Notes: generated by a model not told the origin, from the sequence alone. A stretch of 64,000 nucleotides of DNA from Ruminococcus flavefaciens (GCA_023662725.1 JAMPIL010000002.1:62001-126000); one strand, 5' to 3'; shown: positions 43,138 to 51,626, counted from the stretch's first letter. Numbers and translations: made by a program.

Positions 43138-43635
43138 TCACCATTCGTATTTAGTCAATTCTCCCTCTCTTGAGAGGTCGGGGTAGTCCCATTGTCTCAG
43201 AACCTCGTAAACTGCTATTGCAACAGAATTTGAAAGGTTGAGACTTCTTAGTTCATTTCGCATCGGAATACGGACGCAGCTTTCGGGATTATCGTGAAGA
43301 AGCTCTTCAGGAAGACCTTTATCCTCACGTCCGAAAATGAGAAACGAATTATCGGGATAGCAGACATCGCTGTGGACGTATCTGCCCTTAGTTGTGAAAT
43401 AGAAAAAAATACTATCTTTATTTTTTTCAAAAAAATCGTCAAGACTGTCGTAATATGTAATATCGAGCTTATCCCAGTAATCAAGACCAGCGCGTTTTAG
43501 ATGCTTATCAGTTATTTCAAATCCGAAAGGACGAACAAGATGAAGCTTAGCGCCCGTAACAGCGCAGGTTCTGGAAATATTTCCCGTATTCTGGGGAATC
43601 TGCGGCTCGACAAGAACAATGTTAAGATTATGCAT
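43138..43635 (-). CDS. trmL: tRNA (cytidine/uridine 34-2'-O)-methyltransferase TrmL
   Basis: TrmL methylates the ribose at the tRNA wobble base of Leu tRNAs. The SPOUT fold is complete in 165 residues: NIVLVEPQIPQNTGNISRTC at the start, FGREDKGLPEELL, then RIPMRNELRSLNLSNSVAIA making the trefoil-knot SAM site. A clear ribosome site is not seen before the ATG (GAGGGA nearby). DegV follows on the same strand. Confidence 0.93.
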   Translation of the reverse strand: MHNLNIVLVEPQIPQNTGNISRTCAVTGAKLHLVRPFGFEITDKHLKRAGLDYWDKLDITYYDSLDDFFEKNKDSIFFYFTTKGRYVHSDVCYPDNSFLIFGREDKGLPEELLHDNPESCVRIPMRNELRSLNLSNSVAIAVYEVLRQWDYPDLSREGELTKYEW

Positions 43636-43735
43636 TTAAATCCCTCGTGAATAAAATAGTCAATAAAGCAGAAAATAATATCACGCCCGTAAAGGGCTGA
43701 ATACCGCACAAAAATAGATTTTGGAGTGTGAATAT

Positions 43736-43909
43736 ATGAATGTTAAATCTTTAGCAAAAGGCGCAGCTGCCGGAGCGGCAGTAGGATTCGCCTTCTATGC
43801 TTTTAATACGGCAACGCCGATGAAAAAATACAGCATCAAAAAAAATGCCGGAAAAACTCTTAAAGCGGCAGGAAATCTGCTTGACGATATAAAATCAGTT
43901 ATGATGTAG
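43736..43909 (+). CDS. Small membrane-associated protein, unknown function
   Basis: The 57-residue protein starts MNVKSLAKGAAAGAAVGFAF, a Gly/Ala-rich membrane segment, followed by KKYSIKKNAGKTLKAAGNLL, an amphipathic Lys-rich helix. The design resembles YtxH-like small proteins. The ATG at 43736 follows TTGGAGTG. The function is unknown. Its stop adjoins the end of the convergent ruvX gene, with no space for a separate terminator. Confidence 0.6.
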   Translation: MNVKSLAKGAAAGAAVGFAFYAFNTATPMKKYSIKKNAGKTLKAAGNLLDDIKSVMM

Positions 43910-44344
43910 TTATAGTACAGTAGAACTGCCTGTATTTCGTCTGTATTCGAGATAGCTCTCGAGAATGATGACCGCCGCCACAGCGTCTACAACAGCTTTT
44001 CGCTTTTTACCACGTGTGTTGGTAACATTGAGAGTGTTGTGAGCGGAAACGGTAGTGTTGCGTTCATCCCAGAGGACAGTGGAGCATCCGGTGAGCTTTT
44101 CAAGCTCTTCAGCGAAAAGGCTGCACTTTTCCGCTCTTTCGCCAACTGTTCCATTCATGTTTTTAGGAAATCCGACAACAATTAGTTCAGCCCGCTGCTC
44201 TTTTGCAAGAGCGGCGGTTTTTTCTAAGCATTTATTAAAATCCTTTTCGGCAATGACGCAGACCGGAGAGGCCATAAGTTCGCTTTTTCCGCAAACGGCA
44301 ATACCCGTTCTTGCGTCGCCGAAGTCAACTGACATAATTATCAT
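43910..44344 (-). CDS. ruvX: Holliday junction resolvase-like protein RuvX (YqgF)
   Basis: The 144-residue protein starts MIIMSVDFGDARTGIAV, with the first catalytic Asp of the RNase H-like fold. VVGFPKNMNGTVGERA and VLWDERNTTVSAHNTL, containing the second Asp/Glu, follow, and the chain ends in AVVDAVAAVIILESYL with the third Asp. YqgF acts in 16S rRNA maturation and possibly in recombination. The open frame extends 25 codons upstream into pyrD, but the ATG at 44344 is favoured by the family start. pyrD stops 7 bases before. Confidence 0.92.
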   Translation of the reverse strand: MIIMSVDFGDARTGIAVCGKSELMASPVCVIAEKDFNKCLEKTAALAKEQRAELIVVGFPKNMNGTVGERAEKCSLFAEELEKLTGCSTVLWDERNTTVSAHNTLNVTNTRGKKRKAVVDAVAAVIILESYLEYRRNTGSSTVL

Positions 44345-44351
44345 ATCGTTT

Positions 44352-45263
44352 TCACCAAGGCTTAACAGTTCCGATAATATCTTTAACGGAGAAAATTCCC
44401 TTAGAATCAAGAAATTCATTCATTTCCTCAATGATTTTAACAGGAGCGAACGGATCTGTAAAAATAGCTGCTCCGACCTGAACGGCAGAAGCTCCCGCCA
44501 TCATAAGTTCGATAGCGTCACGACCGGATGAAACTCCTCCCATACCGATTATCGGGATATTGACGGCGTTAGCGGCCTGCCAAACCATTCTTACTGCGAT
44601 AGGGAAAATCGCCGGACCGCTCATTCCGCCTACATTATTTCTCAGAACAGGACGTCCTGTATTGATGTCTATTCTCATTCCGAGGAGAGTGTTTATCATG
44701 GAAATTGCGTCTGCTCCGGCATCTTCAACAGCTTTTGCGATATCAGTGATGCTTGTAACATTTGGCGAGAGTTTGACAACGAGAGGCTTTGTTGTTGCCT
44801 TGCGTACCTGACGTGTTACCTCGGCAGCCATTTCACAGCTTGTACCGAATGCAGCTCCTCCCTGTTTTACGTTGGGACAGGATATATTAAGCTCTATCAT
44901 ATGGGCGTCAGTCGGTTCGAGCTTTTCAGCGACGGCAACGCATTCTTCAACGGTAGAACCTGCTATATTAGCAAGAACTGTAAGTTTTTTCGTAAGAAGA
45001 TAAGGAAGTTCGCTTTCGATAAAATGGTCGATTCCGGGATTCTGAAGTCCTACAGAATTAAGCATTCCCGATGGAGTTTCAGCTATTCTCGGAGCAAGAT
45101 TTCCGGTTCGTTTGTGGAGAGTAGTACCTTTGGTAGCGATTCCGCCGAGTTTTTCAAGAGGGAAAAGTTCCTCGTATTCTCTGCCATATCCGAAAACTCC
45201 GGAAGCGGGAATTACAGGATTTTTGAAGTCAATCCCACATATATTTACAGATAAATCAGCCAT
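44352..45263 (-). CDS. pyrD: Dihydroorotate dehydrogenase, class 1B catalytic subunit
   Basis: PyrD oxidises dihydroorotate to orotate with FMN. The 303 residues start MADLSVNICGIDFKNPVIPASG, typical for class 1B. The catalytic Cys is in LNISCPNVKQGG, and the FMN phosphate site is IIGMGGVSSGRDAIELMMAG. It overlaps the stop of pyrK by one base (TAATG), so the two subunits are coupled. Confidence 0.95.
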   Translation of the reverse strand: MADLSVNICGIDFKNPVIPASGVFGYGREYEELFPLEKLGGIATKGTTLHKRTGNLAPRIAETPSGMLNSVGLQNPGIDHFIESELPYLLTKKLTVLANIAGSTVEECVAVAEKLEPTDAHMIELNISCPNVKQGGAAFGTSCEMAAEVTRQVRKATTKPLVVKLSPNVTSITDIAKAVEDAGADAISMINTLLGMRIDINTGRPVLRNNVGGMSGPAIFPIAVRMVWQAANAVNIPIIGMGGVSSGRDAIELMMAGASAVQVGAAIFTDPFAPVKIIEEMNEFLDSKGIFSVKDIIGTVKPW

Positions 45264-46036
45264 TACCAGATTACCTCCTCAGCTTTGAATACAGGACCGT
45301 CTTTGCAGACATGAGCGAAATACTCCTCATCGTTTCTTTGAGTTCGGCAAGCGCAGCCGAGACAAGCTCCGATACCGCAAGCCATTCGTTCCTCCAGCGA
45401 TATTTCGCAGAGATCGACATTTTTCTCTTTGCATAATGCGGCGATATTTTTGAGCATCGGCATAGGTCCGCAGGCATATACTGCGTCAACTGTGTCGTCA
45501 TTGAGGATTTTTTCAAGCGGAGCAGTTACAAAGCCGTGAACTCCGAAGCTTCCGTCATCAGTGCATATGATAGTTTCAGCGCCGGTTTTTTTGAAATCTT
45601 CATTCAGGATAACAGCTCCTGCGTTTCTGAAACCGGTGATAACCGTTGCTTTTTCGCCGTATATCTGAGCAAGGGGGAGCATGGGAGGAGTTCCGATACC
45701 TCCGCCTATGAGAATGACTTTTTTGAAGTTAGTGTCAACTGTAAATCCATGACCAAGCGGTGCAAGCATATCTATCAGTTCGCCCTCGTTGAGACGAGCG
45801 ATCTCAGCAGTTCCGTCACCTCTTATTTCAAAAACGATTCTGAGCAGCCCTTTTTTCTTATCGATACCGCAGATAGATACAGGTCTGCGGAGGGTAAATC
45901 CATTTGCTCTTATATGAACAAACTGTCCGGGCTGTGCAGCATCTGCGACCTCGGGACAGCTTACAACAAAGCTGTAGGTATTATTAGCTATAGCCTTTTT
46001 TTGTATTATCGGGTATTTTCCCTGTGTGTATTTCAT
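45263..46036 (-). CDS. pyrK: Dihydroorotate dehydrogenase electron-transfer subunit PyrK
   Basis: PyrK carries FAD and a 2Fe-2S cluster and passes electrons from PyrD to NAD+. The FAD site motif FTLRRPVSICGI, the NAD-binding LIGGGIGTPPMLPLA and the cluster ligands CGIGACLGCACRT plus a later VCKDGPVF are present. The ATG at 46036 is chosen because AGGAGGT lies just upstream; nine codons further upstream are open without support. It is the first gene of pyrK-pyrD-ruvX. Confidence 0.93.
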   Translation of the reverse strand: MKYTQGKYPIIQKKAIANNTYSFVVSCPEVADAAQPGQFVHIRANGFTLRRPVSICGIDKKKGLLRIVFEIRGDGTAEIARLNEGELIDMLAPLGHGFTVDTNFKKVILIGGGIGTPPMLPLAQIYGEKATVITGFRNAGAVILNEDFKKTGAETIICTDDGSFGVHGFVTAPLEKILNDDTVDAVYACGPMPMLKNIAALCKEKNVDLCEISLEERMACGIGACLGCACRTQRNDEEYFAHVCKDGPVFKAEEVIW

Positions 46037-46069
46037 TTTTGACCTCCTGTCCGAAATTGACATATTTCA

Positions 46070-46098
46070 ATTATAACATATTTATTTGCTTTTAGCAA
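46070..46098 (-). promoter_or_regulatory. Promoter of pyrK-pyrD
   Basis: On the minus strand TTGCTA and TATAAT are separated by 17 bases, with TGT before the -10. No attenuator or PyrR-like leader is visible in the 34-base leader. Confidence 0.75.
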
Positions 46099-46137
46099 GC
46101 CGAATTTTGTGAAAAACATTGAAACTGCTTAAAAATA

Positions 46138-46166
46138 TTGAAATAAACCTAACTGTGTGATACAAT
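46138..46166 (+). promoter_or_regulatory. Promoter of the TraB-family gene
   Basis: TTGAAA and TACAAT are separated by 17 bases, with TGTGA before the -10. It diverges from the pyrK promoter. Confidence 0.7.
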
Positions 46167-46223
46167 TGATTTATACATACAGCATATTTGTTGTAGGTAA
46201 ATAAAATAACAGGGGATAACAGT

Positions 46224-47297
46224 ATGAAAAAAAGTAAAATTTTATGTGCATTTTTAGCTGCTTTAATGGCTCTTTCTGCATCAGGATGCGGAGAAAAGGA
46301 AAGCTCTGAGGAGAAGATAATAACAACTATGGACGAGCCTGAAGTTTCAATGGTCGACGTGGTTGCAACAACCGCTGCTCCGGAGGATAAAACGGATGAA
46401 TCGGTGAAAAACGACGGAACTGCCGATATAAACGACTACATTACAGTAGATACTCCCACTCCTGCACTTTGGAAGGCGACCGATCCCGAAAGTGGAAACG
46501 AGCTTTATCTTATGGGAACTATTCATGTTGTTAGCGAGGATAAATATTCTCTGCCCGATTATATTATGGATGTTTACGATAACTGCGATGGTGTTGCAGT
46601 TGAGGTTGATCCGAATAAGCTCTCTGATATGTCTGTTTTGCAGGAATTTCTGACCTATCTTGTGTACACTGACGGTACTACTATCAAAGACCATATTTCA
46701 GCGGAATCCTATGAGATAGGCAAGGAATGTTTTGAAGAGATAGGTATGTATAATGAACTTCTTGACGTTTATACAGCAGGATTCTGGCTTAGTCAGATTG
46801 AATCGTCTGCTATGCTCGAACTGAAAAATCTCTCTTCAGAAGGCGTTGACGCAAAGCTTGCGGCAATGGCTGCTGATGATGGTAAAGAGGTTATTGATAT
46901 AGAGAATCTTGAAATACAGGCGAGCGCTATGAACGCATATTCGGACGCTTATGCTGATTTCTGCTTTAAATCAATAAAGGAAGAACTTGATGATCCGTCT
47001 GTAATCGCCGAATCACTGGGAGGTCTTTACGATTTATGGGCTTCCGGAAAAGTTGATGAAATGCTCGAAATTGACGAGGAAGCTGACGAAATTCCCGAAG
47101 AACTTCTTGATGACTACAATGAATACATGGATACGATGCTCTTCAACAGAAATGTCGGAATGGCTGAAAGAGCTGCGGAGTTCCTCGAAAACGGCGATAA
47201 TTACTTCTTTATGGTTGGTTCGCTCCACTTTGCTGGAGACAAGGGCGTTGACGATCTTCTTGCCGATATGGGGTATACAGTTGAAAGGATTCACTGA
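46224..47297 (+). CDS. TraB/GumN-family lipoprotein
   Basis: A lipoprotein signal (MKKSKILCAFLAALMALSAS, then GCG) is followed by a Thr/Glu-rich linker to about residue 80 and a TraB/GumN domain. The domain starts LWKATDPESGNELYLMGTIH, and contains GVAVEVD and the final FMVGSLHFAGDKGVDDLL with the second His motif. These two GT(I)H and GSLH motifs are thought to bind metal, and relatives (Tiki) are proteases. It should sit on the outside of the membrane. The substrate is unknown. Confidence 0.85.
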   Translation: MKKSKILCAFLAALMALSASGCGEKESSEEKIITTMDEPEVSMVDVVATTAAPEDKTDESVKNDGTADINDYITVDTPTPALWKATDPESGNELYLMGTIHVVSEDKYSLPDYIMDVYDNCDGVAVEVDPNKLSDMSVLQEFLTYLVYTDGTTIKDHISAESYEIGKECFEEIGMYNELLDVYTAGFWLSQIESSAMLELKNLSSEGVDAKLAAMAADDGKEVIDIENLEIQASAMNAYSDAYADFCFKSIKEELDDPSVIAESLGGLYDLWASGKVDEMLEIDEEADEIPEELLDDYNEYMDTMLFNRNVGMAERAAEFLENGDNYFFMVGSLHFAGDKGVDDLLADMGYTVERIH

Positions 47298-47329
47298 TTG
47301 GGATTTTTTGAGAAAATTATAAAAAAAGC

Positions 47330-47358
47330 TTGACAACATGATGATTGTGTGATATAAT
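47330..47358 (+). promoter_or_regulatory. Promoter of rpsF-ssb-rpsR
   Basis: Perfect TTGACA and TATAAT boxes are 17 bases apart, with TGTG before the -10. Confidence 0.92.
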
Positions 47359-47364
47359 ATTCAA

Positions 47365-47420
47365 GTATCGTGCGTGGGTATGGTACGATTATCCTTGCCC
47401 TCAGAAGGTTGCAGGGCAGA
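47365..47420 (+). promoter_or_regulatory. Structured leader of rpsF, candidate S6:S18 site
   Basis: The leader between promoter and rpsF has a perfect 6-bp hairpin TGCCCT with AGGGCA (47396-47401, 47413-47418), and an upstream pair TCGT with ACGA around GTGGGTATGG. The S6:S18 complex represses its own mRNA in many bacteria through a leader motif of this kind. The match to that motif is not proven here. Confidence 0.45.
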
Positions 47421-47441
47421 ATCCAGAAGGAGGTGTACATC

Positions 47442-47738
47442 ATGGCAAAGGTATCCGCTAAGTATGAAGTAATGGTTGTTTTCAGCCTTAAGAACGGCGA
47501 AGAGCCGATGAAGGCTCTTGTTGAGAGGTTCAAGGAAAGAATCGAAAGACATGCCGAAGCTGTTGAAGTTAACGATGATTGGGGTAAGCGTAAGCTTGCA
47601 TATCCTATCGAAGACGAAACAGAAGGTTACTATGTAATCTACACATTCGAGTCTAAGCCCGAATATCCGGCTGAACTTTCAAGACGTCTTAACATTACTG
47701 ACGGCGTTCTTCGTTCACTCGTAACTGTTATCGAGTAA
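47442..47738 (+). CDS. rpsF: 30S ribosomal protein S6
   Basis: S6 binds 16S rRNA together with S18. The 98-residue sequence is typical (YEVMVVFSLKNGE, VEVNDDWGKRKLAYPI, GYYVIYTFESK, ending LRSLVTVIE). The ATG at 47442 follows AAGGAGGTG. It heads the rpsF-ssb-rpsR operon, the standard Firmicute order. Confidence 0.97.
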   Translation: MAKVSAKYEVMVVFSLKNGEEPMKALVERFKERIERHAEAVEVNDDWGKRKLAYPIEDETEGYYVIYTFESKPEYPAELSRRLNITDGVLRSLVTVIE

Positions 47739-47768
47739 TTTCACTTTATTATTTTTGGAGGCGGTCAG

Positions 47769-48269
47769 GTGAATAAGGTTATTTTAATGGGCAGACTTAC
47801 TGCCGATCCTGAATTAAGACAAACAACAAGCGGTGTTGCGTCATGTAGATTTAATGTTGCTGTAAACAGAAGATTTACTGACAAAAATACAGGAGAAAGA
47901 CAGGCTGATTTTATTACTTGCGTTGCATGGAGACAGACAGCCGAATTTGTTTCCCGTTATTTTAAAAAGGGAAGCATGATCATGGTTGAAGGAAATCTCA
48001 GAACAGGCAGCTATCAGGATAGAAATCATTCTGATGTTACTCATTATACAACCGAAGTTTTCGTTGATAATGTTGAATTTACCGGTTCTAAAGCAGAATC
48101 AGGCAGTGTTTCAGGATATCAGGGCGGTTATTCCGCTTCGCAAAATAATTATCAGGCTCCTCCACAGCAGACGGCTTCACAGCAGCCTGCACAGAATAAT
48201 GAAAGTATGTCTTATGGCAGTCTGAGCGATTTCGAAGAGATCCTCAGCGACGGAGACGTTCCGTTCTGA
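47769..48269 (+). CDS. ssb: Single-stranded DNA-binding protein
   Basis: SSB coats single-stranded DNA in replication and repair. The OB-fold (NKVILMGRLTADPELRQT, FNVAVNRRF, FITCVAWRQTAEFV, MIMVEGNLRTGSYQ) is followed by a Gln/Ser/Pro-rich tail and the acidic C-terminal tip SDGDVPF, which binds partners. Translation starts at GTG, preceded by GGAGGCGG. The length (166) is normal. Confidence 0.96.
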   Translation: MNKVILMGRLTADPELRQTTSGVASCRFNVAVNRRFTDKNTGERQADFITCVAWRQTAEFVSRYFKKGSMIMVEGNLRTGSYQDRNHSDVTHYTTEVFVDNVEFTGSKAESGSVSGYQGGYSASQNNYQAPPQQTASQQPAQNNESMSYGSLSDFEEILSDGDVPF

Positions 48270-48314
48270 TCTTAACTGATTTAACGTTACTTTATTATGA
48301 TAGGAGGAAAAGTC

Positions 48315-48557
48315 ATGGAAAAGGAAAGAAATTCTCGTCCTTCGAAGAAGCCTCGTAAGAAGGTTTGTATGTTCTGTGCTGACAGAATCGAAAAGATCGA
48401 TTATAAAGATCTCGCTAAGCTCAGAAAGTGCATGACCGAAAGAGCTAAGATTCTTCCGAGACGTGTTACAGGAACTTGCGCTTTCCATCAGAGAGAGCTT
48501 ACAGTTGCTATCAAGAGAGCAAGACATATCGCTCTTCTCCCTTATGTAAGCGACTAA
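48315..48557 (+). CDS. rpsR: 30S ribosomal protein S18
   Basis: The 80-residue protein shows [20 protein letters not shown] and [14 protein letters not shown], the S18 core. It is a Cys-containing form: CMFC and CAFH could bind zinc, unlike the Cys-free paralogue. AGGAGG lies before the ATG at 48315. It ends the operon and a terminator follows. Confidence 0.95.
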   Translation: MEKERNSRPSKKPRKKVCMFCADRIEKIDYKDLAKLRKCMTERAKILPRRVTGTCAFHQRELTVAIKRARHIALLPYVSD

Positions 48558-48567
48558 TTATAAAAAT

Positions 48568-48596
48568 AAAAGGGAGGTTTTATCGCCTCCCTTTTT
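48568..48596 (+). terminator. Terminator after rpsR
   Basis: The stem AAAGGGAGG with CCTCCCTTT is followed by TT. Confidence 0.85.
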
Positions 48597-48608
48597 CGAT
48601 TAAGTAAT

Positions 48609-48646
48609 ACTGCATTGACGGTTTTTATTACCGTCATGCAGTTTTT
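48609..48646 (+). terminator. Second hairpin terminator after rpsR
   Basis: The arms ACTGCAT-TGACGGT and ACCGTCA-TGCAGT enclose a T-rich loop and end in TTTTT. It backs up the preceding terminator. Confidence 0.75.
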
Positions 48647-48673
48647 CGGCATCTTCTGATAAATGCCGCTTGG

Positions 48674-48714
48674 TTTCCGAACGCTCCTACGGCATCATGA
48701 GGAGCGGCTGGAAA
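48674..48714. other. Hairpin after the DUF378 gene
   Basis: The arms TTTCC-GAA-CGCTCCT and AGGAGCG-GCT-GGAAA pair with a symmetric internal loop. No T run follows on either strand. It may be a processing or weak termination signal for the minus-strand gene. Confidence 0.4.
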
Positions 48715-48723
48715 GGCTTTAAT

Positions 48724-48942
48724 TTACCGGTTTGTGGTATTGTATGCCAGTTCTTCGTCTCTTCTGAAAAGAAGCGAAATACACCATACAGCAGAGATCG
48801 CTACAAGAATATAGATAGCTCTGCTGATAATGCTTGCTGCACCGCCGAAAAGCCATGCAACCATATCAAGCTCAAAAATACCGACTAAACCCCAGTTGAT
48901 TCCTCCGATTATCAGAAGAATGAGAGCTAATTTGTCCCACAT
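48724..48942 (-). CDS. DUF378 family membrane protein
   Basis: The 72-residue protein is almost entirely two membrane helices: LALILLIIGGINWGLVGIF with the family's GGINWGLVG motif, and IISRAIYILVAISAVWCIS. It matches DUF378 (YuzA in Bacillus). The function is unknown. AGAGGTG precedes the ATG. Confidence 0.9.
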   Translation of the reverse strand: MWDKLALILLIIGGINWGLVGIFELDMVAWLFGGAASIISRAIYILVAISAVWCISLLFRRDEELAYNTTNR

Positions 48943-49131
48943 ATTGAGAACACCTCTTTATTCGGGATTTTTTCAGGTAATACCGCACGGAGTTTGCTCC
49001 GGATTCGTATGATCACTTCTGGAGCAAGATTATTGAACATACTTTGTGCGGTATTTCCTTTCAACGCATTGAGCGTCTGTTTGTATTATGGCAGAATAAA
49101 TTTGATTTATTCAATCAGACAGGAGAAAATT

Positions 49132-49755
49132 ATGGAAAAGAATCTGAAAATTTTTTTGATCGTTTTAGCCGCAGCCATCGTTCTTATGATTTTGTGGGGA
49201 GTTATTTCCTACTTTAAAAAAGGCAGACGAAAAGGCAGAGCTGCAGAACGAAAAGTTGCAGGAGTTATAAAAAAACTCGGCAAAAATGATAAAATAAGAG
49301 TTATAAATAACGCTTTTCTTCCGCTTTACAGAAAAACAGTCGAGATAGATCATCTTGTTTTTGGACGTTTTGGAGTTCTTGTTGTTGAAACAAAGGGGAT
49401 TTCCGGTTCGGTTTCGGGAAAGGGAAAAAAACTTACCCATAAAATCGGAGCAAAGGTTCATAAATTTTATAATCCTGAGCTTCAGAATAAAACGCATATT
49501 GATAACGTTATACATCATTTGAAAAAAGGCGGATTTGACGATGTTCCGGTTTATGGAGCAGTTGTGTTCACGGATGAAGATCTTGTTCTTGAAACAAAGG
49601 TCGGCATGAAAATTAATGAGTTCAAAACGATGTATTCCGGACTTAAAGATGCAGGATGCAATCAGGATGCGCTTTATCACTACTTCCAGAAACTTACTGT
49701 TTCTAACCCGATTAAGAAATGTATTCACAATTTCAGTAGAAAAGACTGGGATTAA
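49132..49755 (+). CDS. NERD-domain membrane protein
   Basis: An N-terminal membrane helix (residues 5-28) and a basic stretch lead into a NERD nuclease-related domain (about 40-165): GRAAERKVAGVIKKL, EIDHLVFGRFGVLVVETKG (with the D...E-x-K core) and YGAVVFTDEDLVL. The D-ExK arrangement suggests a nuclease-like fold, though activity is not shown for most. The ATG at 49132 follows AGGAG. The preceding 190 bases are non-coding, as the longer open frame lacks a ribosome site. Confidence 0.85.
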   Translation: MEKNLKIFLIVLAAAIVLMILWGVISYFKKGRRKGRAAERKVAGVIKKLGKNDKIRVINNAFLPLYRKTVEIDHLVFGRFGVLVVETKGISGSVSGKGKKLTHKIGAKVHKFYNPELQNKTHIDNVIHHLKKGGFDDVPVYGAVVFTDEDLVLETKVGMKINEFKTMYSGLKDAGCNQDALYHYFQKLTVSNPIKKCIHNFSRKDWD

Positions 49756-49761
49756 AACGAC

Positions 49762-49797
49762 AAAAAGACTGCCGCCATAATCGGCAGCAGTCTTTTT
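49762..49797. terminator. Bidirectional terminator between NERD and HPr-like genes
   Basis: AAAAAGACTGCCG pairs with CGGCAGCAGTCTTTTT around one bulge. A- and T-runs on the two sides suit both convergent genes. Confidence 0.75.
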
Positions 49798-49807
49798 AAT
49801 GTTATGT

Positions 49808-50038
49808 TTACTTTACGATGAACTTTTCGATATCCTTGAGGAACTTATCGGCATCATCGGTATGTGCATTAAGCTGAATCGGCTTTGAAAGATCAAGGCT
49901 GAAAATACCCATGATCGACTTTGCGTCTACCGCATATCTTCCGGAAACGAGGTCAATATCGAAATCATAGTGCATAACGACAGTGACGAAATCCTTTACA
50001 TCATTGATTGTCTGAAGAAAAACCGTTGTCTTTGTCAT
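49808..50038 (-). CDS. HPr-like protein without the phosphorylatable His
   Basis: The 76-residue protein has the HPr fold pattern, with DAKSIMGIFSLDLSKPIQL in the Ser46 region (Ser41 here), ending in a helix like that of HPr. The expected His15 loop (GxHARPA) is absent: the position reads TINDVKDF. So it cannot carry phosphate from Enzyme I, but could be a target of an HPr kinase or a CcpA partner, like Crh. AGGAGG precedes the ATG. A promoter is upstream. Confidence 0.82.
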   Translation of the reverse strand: MTKTTVFLQTINDVKDFVTVVMHYDFDIDLVSGRYAVDAKSIMGIFSLDLSKPIQLNAHTDDADKFLKDIEKFIVK

Positions 50039-50121
50039 ACTTATTACCTCCTAAATTACAGGTGAGCGAGTGGTTTTTTCTTGTTTATTTCTTTTTGCGG
50101 TTTGGCCTTTCCGCAAGTATT

Positions 50122-50150
50122 ATAATAGCATTAAAAAATCCCTTTGTCAA
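50122..50150 (-). promoter_or_regulatory. Promoter of the HPr-like gene
   Basis: On the minus strand TTGACA and TATTAT are separated by 17 bases, about 85 bases before the ATG. Confidence 0.7.
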
Positions 50151-50312
50151 GCCATTTATAGCAATTTCGGCAATTTAACATAATTAAGCTGTGCTTAGAG
50201 GAGTTTTTTTATTCATTGCGATAGTTATTGAGAGTGCATAAAAAACTATCGGTCATTTTGTGCAAAATTAACATGACAATTTTGAGAATACTATATGATA
50301 ATAAGGTGAAAT

Positions 50313-51626
50313 ATGTATAAGATTTTTTTTATAACTTTTGGGTGTAAGGTCAACCAATATGAAACAGAGTGCATGAGGTCGAATTTCTTGGCAAACGGCT
50401 TTTCGGAAACCGATTCTACGGAAAAAGCTGATGTTATCGTGGTTAATTCCTGTACAGTTACTGCTTCCGGCGACGGAAAATCGCTGTATAGCGTGAGAAA
50501 ACTGAGAAAAACTAATCCTGAGTCGGTCATCGTTCTTACCGGATGTCTGCCTCAGGCTTCACCACAGGCTGCCGAAAAAATCATTGAAGCTGATATCGTT
50601 ACCGGAACGAAGGAACGTAACGGACTTCCGCAGCTTGTCCTCGATTTTCTGAACGAACGAAAACGTATCATAAGTATTGCGCAATATGGTTCGTCCGATG
50701 AATTCGAGGAGTCATTTTACGGCGATTTTAAGAGCAGAACGAGAGCTTTTGTGAAAATTCAGGACGGCTGCAATCAATTCTGTTCCTATTGTATTATCCC
50801 GTATGCGAGAGGAAGATGCCGTTCCAAGCCGATAAACGTACTCCGAAATGAGATAAAGGTTCTTGCAGAGGCAGGACACAGGGAGATAGTTCTTGTTGGG
50901 ATAAATCTTGCGTTTTACGGCAAGGAATTCGGGTTAAGACTTGCTGATGCTGTTGAGGAATGCTGTAAAATTTATGGTATAGAGCGTGTACGTCTCGGCT
51001 CGCTTGAACCGGAAGTGATAACTAACGAAGATCTTGTCCGTCTTTCAAGACTTCCGCAGTTTTGTCCGCAGTTTCATCTTTCGCTGCAAAGCGGATGTGA
51101 ACGGACTCTTCAAAGAATGCACAGACATTATACTCCGGATGAATATTTTGATCTTGTAAGCAAAATAAGATATGTATTTCCGGATGCTTCAATAACTACG
51201 GACGTAATGGTCGGTTTTCCGGAAGAGAGCGAGGAGGAGTTCTGCGAATCCATGAAGTTTGTGGAAAAAGTCGGATTTGCAAAAATACACGTTTTCCAAT
51301 ATTCGCCGAGAAACGGAACGATCGCCGCAGGAATGAAGCAAATTTCAGCCGTGATCAAGGCTGAAAGAGCCGATCGTATGAAAGCTCTTGGAAAACGACT
51401 TCATGAGGAGTATCTGAAAAAGCAGATAGGAAAGACTGTTCCGGTGCTTTTTGAACGTGAAAACAGCGACGAGTTTCATCAGGGATACGCTCCGGATTAC
51501 ACATTAATAAAAATTTCCCGAAAAAATCCTGAAAAAAGTTTGCGTAATCAGATTTTTTATGTTATAATAGAAAAGAGCGGTCAGGATCATTGCTTCGGCA
51601 GAATTTCTGACACGTTGGAAGTTTGA
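50313..51626 (+). CDS. mtaB: tRNA-ms2t6A37 methylthiotransferase MtaB
   Basis: MtaB is a radical SAM enzyme that adds a methylthio group to t6A37 of tRNA-Lys. The N-terminal domain holds three cluster Cys (FGCKVNQYE, VVNSCTV, TGCLPQ). The radical SAM motif is CNQFCSYC, followed by IIPYARGRCRSK. A C-terminal TRAM-like domain (about 370-437) follows. The length of 437 is normal. The start follows AAGGTG. Its last codons hide a promoter-like site (51540-51568). Confidence 0.94.
   Translation: MYKIFFITFGCKVNQYETECMRSNFLANGFSETDSTEKADVIVVNSCTVTASGDGKSLYSVRKLRKTNPESVIVLTGCLPQASPQAAEKIIEADIVTGTKERNGLPQLVLDFLNERKRIISIAQYGSSDEFEESFYGDFKSRTRAFVKIQDGCNQFCSYCIIPYARGRCRSKPINVLRNEIKVLAEAGHREIVLVGINLAFYGKEFGLRLADAVEECCKIYGIERVRLGSLEPEVITNEDLVRLSRLPQFCPQFHLSLQSGCERTLQRMHRHYTPDEYFDLVSKIRYVFPDASITTDVMVGFPEESEEEFCESMKFVEKVGFAKIHVFQYSPRNGTIAAGMKQISAVIKAERADRMKALGKRLHEEYLKKQIGKTVPVLFERENSDEFHQGYAPDYTLIKISRKNPEKSLRNQIFYVIIEKSGQDHCFGRISDTLEV
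51540..51568 (+). promoter_or_regulatory. Promoter-like site within the end of mtaB
   Basis: TTGCGT and TATAAT are separated by 17 bases, with TGT before the -10. It would give purL a leader of about 360 bases that includes repeat copy B. Confidence 0.4.

Noticed and set aside
48994-49131. N-terminal extension of the NERD protein
   Set aside because: The upstream open frame has no ribosome site and reads as non-membrane nonsense before the clear start with AGGAG at 49132.
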